64,000 nt of DNA, from the NCBI GenBank assembly GCA_016721245.1, contig JADKIQ010000007.1:62001-126000 (forward strand), given 5' to 3'. Positions 36,660 to 45,352 of the stretch are shown in pieces. The stretch comes from Sphingobacteriales bacterium (GTDB lineage: Bacteria > Bacteroidota > Bacteroidia > Chitinophagales > JADIYW01). The notes under the pieces were generated by a model. That model was not told the origin of the DNA, did not search any database, and saw only the letters and a list, made by a program, of their open reading frames with translations. The first letter of the stretch is position 1. The number at the start of each line of letters is the position of its first letter. The position numbers and the translations under genes are program-made.

Positions 36660-37556
36660 ATGTCAGTAACAAACAAATTAAAACGATACGAATTAATCCT
36701 CAACAAGGTAGAGAGCTCAAAATACCCGGCACTTACCGAGATATATAATTATCTCCAACGCTTTGATATTAATCCGTCAGAGCGCACCCTGCAACGCGAC
36801 ATGGAAGAATTAAAAACAGATTTTAATATTGAACTGGTGTATGATAAAAAACAGCGCGGGTATTACATAGAAAAGAATACCTCCACAGACACCATCATAC
36901 AGTTTATCAAAAACATGTCCCTGCAGGCGAATCTACTGGAGTTCTCCAAAATCAGTCAGGAATCAAATGCCATTATACTAAAAGAAGAATATTACCTGAA
37001 AGGCATAGAGTGGATACCTGTCTTGTTGGATGCCATTCAGCATCAGCTATCTGTTGAACTGACTTATCATAAATTTTACGAACCTAAACCTGATAGATTT
37101 AATTTTCATCCTTATGGCTTAAAGGAATTTCAGGGAAGGTGGTATGCCGTTGGATTGGTAAAGGGTGAAACAAAAATTACTAAATTCGGAGTGGACAGGA
37201 TTGTAGATATAAAGCTGACGGACAAAAAATTCAAAACAAATAAAGACATAGACCTGGTCACTTATTTCTCCAGAATGATAGGAATCATAGATGATGATGG
37301 CAGCCGCGAAATAGTCGTACTGAGCTTCACACCTTTCCAGGCGAATTACATCCGGACACTTCCCCTTCACTGGTCCCAGAAAGAAATACTCACAAACGAC
37401 AAAGAAGTACAGTTCGAATACTATCTGTTACTCAACCACGAGCTGATGCAGAAAATCCTGAGTTATGGAGCAGAAGTAAAAGTAATCAAACCGGCAGCTC
37501 TGCAAGCGAAGCATAAGGAGTGGTTAAAAAATGCTTTGACGAGATACAAGAAATAA
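36660..37556 (+). CDS. WYL-domain transcriptional regulator
   Basis: A 298-residue regulator: an N-terminal winged HTH (YPALTEIYNYLQRFDINPSERTLQRDMEEL), a WYL domain (LSVELTYHKFYEPKPDRFNFHPYGLKEFQGRWYAVGLVKG), and a C-terminal WCX-type domain. WYL proteins bind nucleic-acid or nucleotide ligands and are common repressors of phage-defence systems (BrxR, CapW). It is divergent from a 266-residue unknown gene over a palindromic operator. The target might be this gene, its own promoter, or other operons in the island. Confidence 0.9.
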   Translation: MSVTNKLKRYELILNKVESSKYPALTEIYNYLQRFDINPSERTLQRDMEELKTDFNIELVYDKKQRGYYIEKNTSTDTIIQFIKNMSLQANLLEFSKISQESNAIILKEEYYLKGIEWIPVLLDAIQHQLSVELTYHKFYEPKPDRFNFHPYGLKEFQGRWYAVGLVKGETKITKFGVDRIVDIKLTDKKFKTNKDIDLVTYFSRMIGIIDDDGSREIVVLSFTPFQANYIRTLPLHWSQKEILTNDKEVQFEYYLLLNHELMQKILSYGAEVKVIKPAALQAKHKEWLKNALTRYKK

Positions 37557-37593
37557 TTACAAATTCAATATTTTTTCATTAATAATGGATAAA

Positions 37594-37617
37594 TTTTGAA
37601 TAAAAAAATATTCAAAA
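37594..37617. terminator. bidirectional hairpin terminator between convergent genes
   Basis: TTTTGAATA-aaaaaa-TATTCAAAA, perfect 9-bp arms, 37 nt after the WYL stop and ~94 nt beyond the end of the convergent UDG-like gene. The A/T content is high, so stability is moderate, but its position between convergent genes supports termination. Confidence 0.5.
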
Positions 37618-37710
37618 CTAATTATTCTGTAAATCTCTTTCAATTATTATTCTTTTCCAGATTTGGTAGCTATTCATAATGCTGATTAAAAAACATACAG
37701 AAGACAGCAA

Positions 37711-38433
37711 TTAGATTACAATAGACTTTAGCCATTTAATTTCGTCGGGAATTTGTTCTGATAAGAATGTATGCCATTTGATATGTGAAAAATACTGGCT
37801 TGGATGTCTAATGAAAATTATTTTTACTTCATGGTTTTCCTTATTATTTAATTTAATAATTCTTGGATAGTTACTTCCTACCTTATTAAGTTTATTAAAA
37901 CTAACTTTTTGCCATTTATTCAGGTTATCGGTTTGATAATTGATAACAGAGCTTAAACCTAAGAATATAATTGTGTTCGGTCTCAAAATATCTATTAGCC
38001 TATAAAATATCTGCCAACTTTCTACAAAATCAGTAGCTGTTGGCTGTTCCCTTCGTTTACCAATGTAGTTCATTGATTGTTGAATAAAATTATAAAATGA
38101 AATTTCAGACCAAAAAGGGATTGTATTAAATTTATCATGGCCAATAATAGCATTATGAAGATTCGGGTAAAATTTATTTTTTTTATAATACCATCTGTTA
38201 ATCGGCATTTCTGCAACAATTTCTCTTGAATAATTTACATTTATAGATTGTTCAGTTAAACTACTTTCGGAGTCACCATAATTACTTTCTCCAACTAATA
38301 ATATTTTATTTTTAGAATTACAGTAATCTATACCAACCCATGGCAACCAATTTAAATAAGATATCTTTTGAATTTCGTTATCCAAGTTAATATCCAAATA
38401 TTTTGATAAATTATGCACTATTTTTTCATTCAT
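37711..38433 (-). CDS. uracil-DNA glycosylase superfamily-like protein
   Basis: A 240-residue protein with features of the UDG fold: NKILLVGESNYGDSESS at the first loop (in place of GxDPY or GEAPG), a middle strand NTIIFLGLSSV, and the late IFIRHPSQYFSH box in the position of the HPSPLS DNA-intercalation loop. The catalytic water-activating Asp/Asn is not clear, so it may be a binding protein instead. It lies 66 nt downstream of the PD-(D/E)XK gene on the same strand, suggesting one operon in the island. Confidence 0.6.
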   Translation of the reverse strand: MNEKIVHNLSKYLDINLDNEIQKISYLNWLPWVGIDYCNSKNKILLVGESNYGDSESSLTEQSINVNYSREIVAEMPINRWYYKKNKFYPNLHNAIIGHDKFNTIPFWSEISFYNFIQQSMNYIGKRREQPTATDFVESWQIFYRLIDILRPNTIIFLGLSSVINYQTDNLNKWQKVSFNKLNKVGSNYPRIIKLNNKENHEVKIIFIRHPSQYFSHIKWHTFLSEQIPDEIKWLKSIVI

Positions 38434-38499
38434 GATTTTTCTTTAAAAAAGACATAATGTCGGTTGGAAAATCTAATATTGTAATGTATTGTAATAAGT

Positions 38500-39752
38500 T
38501 TAGATTTTTAACGATTCAATTTTTTCAAGTTTATTGATTATTTGTATGACGCAATCAAATACTTTATTTGCTGCACTATCATCAACAAATTCAGACCATT
38601 GAATGTCGTTCCATTCTTTATAATCATTTATCACGACCCAATATTCGCTCTTATCGTATTTAAAATCATCAAAGTTTTTTATTACAAGCTCATTAAATTT
38701 ATCATCTTTAACCATTTCACTGTCTATCAAACATATACCATATTTTAAGTCCTCATAATTGTTGGATGAGAACTCAAAACAAACACAATGTTTCCAATCC
38801 TTTAAAAAACAAAAACCAAGATTCTTTTTACTAAAATCACCTTCTTGTCTAAAAATCAAATTATGCGATGTCGCCTTTGCTTTTAATTTTATCATTAGTG
38901 TATCAATGAGTACCTTCTTCAAATTAATATAGTCTGATCCTGCTGTTTCATATAATGATTCAATAGCATTAATGAAATCAGAGTTTTTCGCTATCAAATT
39001 TAATATTTCGTTTGCCATAAGATGATTATTTGATCGATTTGTGATTTTATTTACCAAGTGTATATATTGATTAATGGTTTCCCGGATGATAGGTAAATTT
39101 GATGTATATTTTAAGCATTCTCTTAACCATTGTAGTATTTCATACTCATATGTAATTTTTATTACTTTCTCTTTGGTAGCAATTGAATTTAAAAGATTTT
39201 TTGTAATGCCACAACTATAATCTAAGTCATCATCTGTATGTTTATCTTCAGTCTTTTGTAAATAAATTAACCAAAAATCGCGTCCATATTTATTTATCGC
39301 ATAGTTATAATAACGAAGTAGCTGATTTTCTTGACTTTCTGCATCAATCTTGTTTTCAATTATGATGCTTTGTTTTTTATTGGTAACATAAATATCTATC
39401 CTGCCACCACTTGGTATTTTATCTAAGAATTCTTTAATGGTATATTCTTTGTTTGATACAGAAGCAGATAAATATGGAATTTCTATATTGACTCCTTTTT
39501 CAGCTTCTATTTTACTATTAATTATATCAATAAATAATTTTAAAAACTGATCACCTTGCCCATGATTTCCATTGGGATTTAACAGTTCTGAAATTATAGC
39601 AGAATGAGTATATACTTCATTTTTTTCCATGCTCATTATACTGAAAATATTAAATTTTTCACCAGTCAGTGAAGCAATTTTATCATAATGTTTGAAATTA
39701 AATTTACCTGATTTAGTAAATTTTGGATAACTACTTCTTCTTGCTTTTCCAT
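38500..39752 (-). CDS. PD-(D/E)XK nuclease superfamily protein (PDDEXK_4-type), frameshifted
   Basis: A ~417-residue nuclease-like protein when repaired. The core reads SAIISELLNPNGNHGQGDQFLKLF, then GGRIDIYV and SIIIENKIDAESQENQLLRYYNYA, giving Asp...Glu-x-Lys and the downstream Gln helix of PDDEXK_4 proteins. The usual N-terminus, HYDKIASLTGEKFNIFSIMSMEKNEV, is open but lacks a start. The ATG at 39752 (MEKQEEVVIQNLLNQVNLIS) is one base out of frame; adding one T at 39691-39693 joins them as LISKHYDKIAS. This family is widespread in defence islands and also in phages; targets are unknown. It has a UDG-like partner downstream. Confidence 0.82.
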
Positions 39753-39775
39753 CACTCTAATATATTAAAATAATC

Positions 39776-40849
39776 CTAATTAACACCACTCGAAAATCCA
39801 ATACTTGTACGCTTATTTGTATTAAGAGTAAATTCATTTTGTTCCGTATTGTAAATATCAGCTAAAGTCATTGGCTGTTTTATTTCTGTATCAGCAACCC
39901 CTTGTTCTTCAAGAAGTACTTTAGATTTTTGCATGCTCAATGGTTTAAATTCATACAAACCAATCAGTCTTCCTTTACGCAGCAAAGCTTTGTCAATATT
40001 GGAAATATGCGTATTGAACGTGGCAATGATTTGTATCCCTAAACTTTCACCCAGCAATCCATCCGTCAGGTTAAGCAGCATCGAGATACTGGAGTTCTTA
40101 AACTGATCTCTGGATACCAGCAAGTCTTCCGCGTCTTCAATCACAAAAATGGAATTGGCATTTTCTATCAGCAGTCGCGTAACTTCCGGTGCCTCCAGGC
40201 TTTTCGCAAAATTAGGCGGCATGAAAATCACTTTCTTCTTCAACTGATGAATCAGATACCGTATATAGGTAGATTTTCCGGTTCCCGGAATACCATGCAA
40301 TAAAATCAGTCCGCTTTTATTTTTCTGCCGTAGACATTTTAAAGTAGTGGTATGCATGGTTTCTATATCATCATTGTAATGTTTCTTCAAATCCAGTTTG
40401 GGTTTCTTCAAATCTATCTCATACGTATGCAGCCCATGTGAAGAAGATGAAATCAGACAAAACTCATGTTTCGTCTTTTGATGCCTTATAATCTTTTTGA
40501 GTTGTTGAATGATTTGCAGAGCAGCTGCTTCCTGTTCCTCCTGATGCGCTACCACCACATGGCCATCTTCCATATCTATCATGAGTTCATGGCTTAAAAA
40601 ATAAATGGTATTTACAGAGCGCATTCCTTTCTTTCGGACGCTGTATATTTGGGAAGAATGTGTCTTTAAAATTTCACTTCCGTAATAGGTATCCAGCCAT
40701 TTGTAAAACAATGTTTCATTGATATTCTTTATGACTTTTACATTCGGTATTTTTTTGTAGTACGAGAAATAGATTCTTTTACAATTGATGTAAGAACCAC
40801 CATTTTCAAACAGATTCATTTCATGATGTTGTAGTGCTACGTTTTCCAT
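39776..40849 (-). CDS. AAA+ ATPase
   Basis: A 357-residue AAA+ protein: N-terminal ~150 residues of unknown type (basic, NCKRIYFSYYKKIPNVKVI; later SHGLHTYEIDLKKPKLDLKKHYND), then Walker A LLHGIPGTGKSTYIRYL, Walker B SIFVIEDAEDLL, sensor 1 IIATFNTHISNID, arginine finger KALLRKGRLIG. The arrangement resembles BCS1/Cdc48-type motors in having a preceding domain that may hold a client protein. It is divergent from a second AAA+ gene across a 430-nt region with a structured leader. Two divergent motors beside a SLOG protein suggest one system. Confidence 0.85.
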   Translation of the reverse strand: MENVALQHHEMNLFENGGSYINCKRIYFSYYKKIPNVKVIKNINETLFYKWLDTYYGSEILKTHSSQIYSVRKKGMRSVNTIYFLSHELMIDMEDGHVVVAHQEEQEAAALQIIQQLKKIIRHQKTKHEFCLISSSSHGLHTYEIDLKKPKLDLKKHYNDDIETMHTTTLKCLRQKNKSGLILLHGIPGTGKSTYIRYLIHQLKKKVIFMPPNFAKSLEAPEVTRLLIENANSIFVIEDAEDLLVSRDQFKNSSISMLLNLTDGLLGESLGIQIIATFNTHISNIDKALLRKGRLIGLYEFKPLSMQKSKVLLEEQGVADTEIKQPMTLADIYNTEQNEFTLNTNKRTSIGFSSGVN

Positions 40850-41037
40850 AATCAGTATATTTTAATGAAGAAGAAACAAAGATAAACTAGCACTACGCCA
40901 AAGTATGCCGCTGAAATATTACAGGTCATTTCTGAATGTTATCATGTATGGAAATATTGGCTATTGATGCATGATGAAATTTAAGTACACCAAAAATAAA
41001 TATACTGTAATGCATTGAATATCAATAAGGTAAAAAC

Positions 41038-41068
41038 TTGTAATGTACACTTTTAGATTGTATATTTG
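41038..41068 (+). promoter_or_regulatory. Bacteroidota-type promoter upstream of AAA+/SLOG operon
   Basis: TTG (41038-41040) and TATATTTG (41061-41068) are 20 nt apart. Transcription would begin near 41073-41076, giving a leader of about 205 nt before the ATG at 41282, starting exactly with the hairpin described next. Confidence 0.6.
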
Positions 41069-41072
41069 CAGT

Positions 41073-41144
41073 ATAATAAAACACAGCAGCAAACCGGTTT
41101 GAACCCGTGTTTTATTATCAATAAAACAACCTGGGCGTTTTATT
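41073..41144 (+). ncRNA. structured leader or small RNA with two related hairpins (candidate)
   Basis: Hairpin 1: ATAATAAAACAC (41073-41084) / GTGTTTTATTAT (41107-41118), 12 perfect pairs, with a 22-nt loop holding the self-complementary AACCGGTT. Hairpin 2: AATAAAAC (41120-41127) / GTTTTATT (41137-41144). The four arms share AATAAAAC/GTTTTATT, so alternative pairing is possible between them. It starts at the predicted transcription start. It could be a 5' regulatory RNA, a short stable RNA ended by hairpin 2, or only an AT-rich coincidence. No known family is recognised. Confidence 0.4.
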
Positions 41145-41281
41145 TCTGACAAACCTTTTACAGGATTAACATTTTAAAATGTAAATCATTTTGATGGACA
41201 TTTATGAAGCACGACGTCACATTTTGACGTAGAAGTAAGCTATTTTGTAATTCCTGATTGATAACTTCAAAATTTAAAAAT

Positions 41282-42949
41282 ATGCAAAAGAATTCAAATA
41301 TTATTTTACAGTCCATTATCCGGATTTCATCATCTACACACGAAGGAAAGATTGACAATCTAACGAAAGCAGCCGTTAAAAAACACACAAAATGTATTCA
41401 GGAAAAATTCAACTGTACAGCAGATGAAGCTGTCTTTTTTGCCATTTTATTTTCATTATTTTTTGACAACGGATATCATGTAGATGTTAAAGATGTAGCC
41501 CACCACCTCGGATGTGATGCTGTGGAACTGTTGCCTTATGAATATCTTCTAACGAATCTGGTAAAGAAAAAATTAATTGCACTGGATAATGACAACATTC
41601 AAAAAGCTAATTTCACCTATCGGTTCAGGAAAAATGTAGTCCAATCCATCTTGACGGATAAAGAACCGGAAAAGTCAGAACCCATAATAGATAACCTGTC
41701 ATTATTAAGACACCTTAGAAATATTATAAAAGAATACACAGCAAAGGAAATTGATTTTGATGAAGTGGAAGAGCAGATCAGTGAAGCTTTACAGGAAAAC
41801 AAACATATCTATTTTGCAGAAAAACTGGATACCCTTCATGTGAATTTTGAATTAAAATTATTTCTTTTATATATAGTAATAATGTATTATGAAGGAGATT
41901 GCTGTCATTCTCTTATGAATAGGTTAAACGATATATTCTGGGATGGAAAAAGGCAATTTGATTTAGCGAAATCCCTGGTACTTAGAAACCAGACAGTGTT
42001 ATTTGAACGGAATATTTTGAAGACCACTCCGGCAACCTGGAAAAATGATATAGAGATAGAGCTTACACAAGAGGGTACTATATTCTTATTTAAGGAGGAC
42101 GCCTATCTAATCCTGATAGAAAATGAAACCAACAAAGAACAGGAAAAATGTGTAATCCATTATGATAAAATACCTTTAAAAGATTTATACTACAATGATG
42201 TAGATTTAAAAACTATTGATTTCATTCACAATACCCTGAAAACGGATAATTATGAGACAATCAAAACCCGTCTGGCAGAAAACAAGATGGCGGAAGGCAT
42301 TACAGTACTGATGCATGGTAAACCCGGAACCGGAAAAACAGAAACCGTTATGCAGCTGGCGAAAGCAACCGGAAGAAATATCTACCGGGTGGATATCAGT
42401 AAATTAAAAAGCATGTGGTTTGGCGAATCACAAAAGAAAATTAAAAAACTCTTTCTGGATTATTACCAGTATTCAGAAAAACAAACCACAACGCCAATAC
42501 TGTTATTTAATGAAGCAGATGGAGTGATCAGTAAACGTAAAGATAGCAATAGTTCAGCTGTGGCACAGACCGAAAATGAGATTCAGAACATAATCCTGCA
42601 GGAGATGGAAGAGTTTAAAGGCATCCTGATTGCCACCACCAATCTGACGGATAATATCGACACTGCATTTGAAAGACGATTCTTATTTAAGCTGGAATTA
42701 ACCGTTCCCACTCCATCCACGCGTTATGAAATCTATCGTTCATTGCTGCCCAACTTAAATGACAATGAATTATGGATACTGGCAGAAGATTTTGATTTCA
42801 GTGGTGGCGTCATACAGAACATAGTACGTAAGGCAACCATGCACCATGTGTTAAACGGCTCCTATCCGGATATTGCCTGGTATGTAGATGCCTGCAAACA
42901 GGAACAATACAAAACCGGAAGTTCCCGTGCAAAAATAGGATTCAAATAG
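41282..42949 (+). CDS. AAA+ ATPase (Cdc48/FtsH-like core) with novel N-terminal region
   Basis: A 555-residue protein. Residues ~1-330 are a mixed helical/beta region with no known domain (NLTKAAVKKHTKCIQEKFNCTADEAVFFAIL, then VKDVAHHLGCDAVELLPYEYLLTNLVKK, which recalls an HTH). The C-terminal AAA+ core has Walker A VLMHGKPGTGKTETV, Walker B PILLFNEADGVI (Asn-Glu-Ala-Asp), sensor 1 ILIATTNLTDNID and FERRFLFKLEL. I use the ATG at 41282 because it follows an A/T-rich leader; the TTG-initiated longer form is weaker. It is gene 1 of a five-gene operon and the divergent counterpart of the 39.8-kb AAA+ protein. Confidence 0.85.
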   Translation: MQKNSNIILQSIIRISSSTHEGKIDNLTKAAVKKHTKCIQEKFNCTADEAVFFAILFSLFFDNGYHVDVKDVAHHLGCDAVELLPYEYLLTNLVKKKLIALDNDNIQKANFTYRFRKNVVQSILTDKEPEKSEPIIDNLSLLRHLRNIIKEYTAKEIDFDEVEEQISEALQENKHIYFAEKLDTLHVNFELKLFLLYIVIMYYEGDCCHSLMNRLNDIFWDGKRQFDLAKSLVLRNQTVLFERNILKTTPATWKNDIEIELTQEGTIFLFKEDAYLILIENETNKEQEKCVIHYDKIPLKDLYYNDVDLKTIDFIHNTLKTDNYETIKTRLAENKMAEGITVLMHGKPGTGKTETVMQLAKATGRNIYRVDISKLKSMWFGESQKKIKKLFLDYYQYSEKQTTTPILLFNEADGVISKRKDSNSSAVAQTENEIQNIILQEMEEFKGILIATTNLTDNIDTAFERRFLFKLELTVPTPSTRYEIYRSLLPNLNDNELWILAEDFDFSGGVIQNIVRKATMHHVLNGSYPDIAWYVDACKQEQYKTGSSRAKIGFK

Positions 42950-42971
42950 ATTCACAATAAAAATAAACACC

Positions 42972-44348
42972 ATGACCATCAACAAAAACGAATCACACTT
43001 ATTTACAGCAACGCTGCTGGAAAACAATTCCAAATTCAACACCCAAATTCAGGAGGCATTAATGCAAAGCTACCTTGACTGGCTATCGGAAAATCCAATG
43101 ATTAATTTATACGTCAATAAAGACCGTTTCTTTAAATACGCCAGACAACGCAACAAGGATCTGTCAGGTGTTTTAATAAGTTTATTTATTGAAACCTTGC
43201 TCAGCAAAGAACTATTTATTAATTACCAGTTGCGCGATAAAGAGAAAGAACCTATGGAATGGTATCAGCCGGAAAGTGCATTGTATAAACTTGGAGATGA
43301 AATAAACCTGCTAAGCAAGGAAATTGCCATGCGCTCCAATATGTTTATCATCACTACGGAAAATCTGGAAAAGTTTGATGAATTCTGTAATCAACTGGAA
43401 TACCTGAAAAGAAAACTAGAAGACAGCATCAACAGCCTGAAACTTTTTAGATATAGCAAAACGAAAAAGGAAAGTTGCTTTGACGATGAAGATGCAGAAA
43501 AGATAAAAAACAAATTACCTTTAGAACTACAGGAAAAACTCAGTAATAAGAGCATTCTGGTTTTGCTGAAACTGATTAAGACAGATTGTAATCTGGAAGA
43601 AATCCTGACACTCTTTAAAGAAGATGTAGGTGTAGAATTAACCGAAAATGATTATTTAAAAATAGTGGAAGCTTTAGGGATTTTGAGCATAGAAGAAGAG
43701 AACTCCCTAATTAGTAATAAGTTTAACTACAAAGAAATGATATACAAAGAATACCTTGACACGCTCACACTTCATTCCAAAGAAATCATCTTACTGGAAG
43801 GCACCCGCAAATTATCCGATGCTGATGCACCAAAATTATCTGTATTAGCAGCACAACTGGCTGCAAACTTTCCGGAGACAATCTTTCGAACAGGAAATGC
43901 CACCGGAAGTGATGAAGCATTTGCAATAGGCGTAGCTCAGGTAGACGTAACACGGTTGGAATACGTTCTGCCCAGTCCGGGAATGGGCAAAAAACGATTG
44001 ATAAAAAATGCAAAAGTAATTAGTCTTGAAGATTTGCCTAAAGCAGAGCTGGATATGCTGGTGGAAAAAACATTAGAGGCAACTCCTAATTACAAATACC
44101 TGGTTGATTGTTACCTGAAAGGAATAAAAAACCGGCATGCCGAAAGTGCCAAACTGCTGATACGCGATGTGCTGAAAGTGTACGGCTCCAAAGCTAATGG
44201 ATTTTTTCCGGCAACCGCCGCTATCTTTTATGTCAATTTTGAGAATCCGAAAGGTGGCGGCACCGGCCATACGGTGAGAGCCTGCGTACAGCGGCAAATA
44301 CCATTCTTTACACAGCTGCAATGGATGGAAGATGATAAACCAAATTAA
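42972..44348 (+). CDS. SLOG-domain protein with helical N-terminus
   Basis: A 458-residue protein, 22 nt after the AAA+ gene. The first ~260 residues are helical with no known family. The C-terminal part has a SLOG/DprA-like Rossmann domain: IILLEGTRKLSD at the first loop, then FRTGNATGSDEAFAIGVAQVD, LEYVLPSPGM and, at the end, GGGTGHTVRACVQRQIPFF, the glycine loop typical of SLOG nucleotide pockets. SLOG domains bind or process nucleotides (ADP-ribose, NAD-related or oligonucleotide signals) in several defence systems. Here it may sense a nucleotide and control the AAA+ partner; this is inference. Confidence 0.8.
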   Translation: MTINKNESHLFTATLLENNSKFNTQIQEALMQSYLDWLSENPMINLYVNKDRFFKYARQRNKDLSGVLISLFIETLLSKELFINYQLRDKEKEPMEWYQPESALYKLGDEINLLSKEIAMRSNMFIITTENLEKFDEFCNQLEYLKRKLEDSINSLKLFRYSKTKKESCFDDEDAEKIKNKLPLELQEKLSNKSILVLLKLIKTDCNLEEILTLFKEDVGVELTENDYLKIVEALGILSIEEENSLISNKFNYKEMIYKEYLDTLTLHSKEIILLEGTRKLSDADAPKLSVLAAQLAANFPETIFRTGNATGSDEAFAIGVAQVDVTRLEYVLPSPGMGKKRLIKNAKVISLEDLPKAELDMLVEKTLEATPNYKYLVDCYLKGIKNRHAESAKLLIRDVLKVYGSKANGFFPATAAIFYVNFENPKGGGTGHTVRACVQRQIPFFTQLQWMEDDKPN

Positions 44349-44368
44349 TAAAATTAAAAACAAAACAA

Positions 44369-44818
44369 ATGAATAAGAAAACAGTATTTATAGACATGGA
44401 TGGTGTATTGGTAGATTTTGTTTCTGCGTTTCCAAAACTGGAACCGGAGATATTGGAACAATACAAAGACAACAAAGATGACATACCGCATATATTCGGT
44501 TTAATGGAACCGATGCCGGATGCCATAGAAAGCTATAATCGTATCGCAGAGAAGTATGACACGTATATCCTCTCTACAGCACCCTGGGAAAATCCGAGTG
44601 CCTGGCATGATAAACTGTTATGGGTAAAGAAGCATCTTGGAACAGTTGCCTTTAAGCGATTGATATTAAGCCACAACAAACACCTTTGCAAAGGTGAATA
44701 CCTGATAGATGACCGGCATGATAAAAATGGTGCTGATAGGTTTGATGGTGAACTTATACACTTCAAAAGTGAGCGGTTCAATGACTGGAAAAAGGTTTGT
44801 GAATATTTGCAGGTATAA
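44369..44818 (+). CDS. 5'(3')-deoxyribonucleotidase-like HAD protein
   Basis: A 149-residue HAD protein of the NT5C type. Motif I FIDMDGVLVDF supplies the two Asp; then YILSTAPWENPSAWHDKLLWVKKHLG, a segment characteristic of this group, a basic KRLILSHNKHLCKG, and motif IV LIDDRHDKNGADRF. It dephosphorylates nucleoside monophosphates in known relatives. It follows the SLOG gene by 20 nt. A nucleotidase beside a nucleotide-binding SLOG protein suggests the operon handles a nucleotide signal or depletes dNMP, but relatives of this gene are also scattered in phages. Confidence 0.88.
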   Translation: MNKKTVFIDMDGVLVDFVSAFPKLEPEILEQYKDNKDDIPHIFGLMEPMPDAIESYNRIAEKYDTYILSTAPWENPSAWHDKLLWVKKHLGTVAFKRLILSHNKHLCKGEYLIDDRHDKNGADRFDGELIHFKSERFNDWKKVCEYLQV

Positions 44819-44878
44819 AACATGGATTATTGAAAGGAAATTGTATATTAGTTAATAATAGCGGAAAAATCTGAAATT

Positions 44879-45343
44879 ATGGAGGAGGAGGATAAAATTT
44901 GGGTTTATATCAACAAACATTACAGCGAAGAAAATGAAATCACAGGTTCTCTTACAGAATTAGTAATAAACGGTTTGGTCTGGGAGTTAAACTACAGAGG
45001 TGACGCTCCTTTGCTGATTTATCATACCAATGGCAATAAACACATTTTACAGATTGACGGCGATTTGTTTTTCCTTGTTGATACAGATCTGGCAGACGTG
45101 AAGAATGATGAAGAAGTTTACGACTGCTATCTATTCCAAATGGAAGAAGCCTTAAAAATGCTGAATATGCTGCTGTATGAAGATTTGGAACTGGAAACAG
45201 ATTTGGAAGAAGATGAAATAGCAGATTTTGAACCATATTTTTTAGAGTATGATGGCGAGAAGCAAGAAGCATTTAACAACATACTTCAAAAAGTAAAAGA
45301 AGAAAAAGCAATAACAAAAGAAGATATTTTTTCATTAAATTAA
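44879..45343 (+). CDS. acidic hypothetical protein in AAA+/SLOG operon
   Basis: A 154-residue very acidic protein (MEEEDKIWVYINKHYSEENEITGSL..., with LELETDLEEDEIADFEP near residue 110). No signal peptide or membrane segment. It follows the nucleotidase by 60 nt and precedes the nuclease-like gene by 9 nt, so it belongs to the operon. Acidity and position would suit an immunity or DNA-mimic role, but no family is recognised and this is only a guess. Confidence 0.65.
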   Translation: MEEEDKIWVYINKHYSEENEITGSLTELVINGLVWELNYRGDAPLLIYHTNGNKHILQIDGDLFFLVDTDLADVKNDEEVYDCYLFQMEEALKMLNMLLYEDLELETDLEEDEIADFEPYFLEYDGEKQEAFNNILQKVKEEKAITKEDIFSLN

Positions 45344-45352
45344 AACAAAACC

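Noticed and set aside
41090..41106. AACCGGTTTGAACCC as a tRNA T-loop
   Set aside because: The TTGAA resemblance is superficial; there is no acceptor stem or other arms, and the stretch is the loop of hairpin 1.
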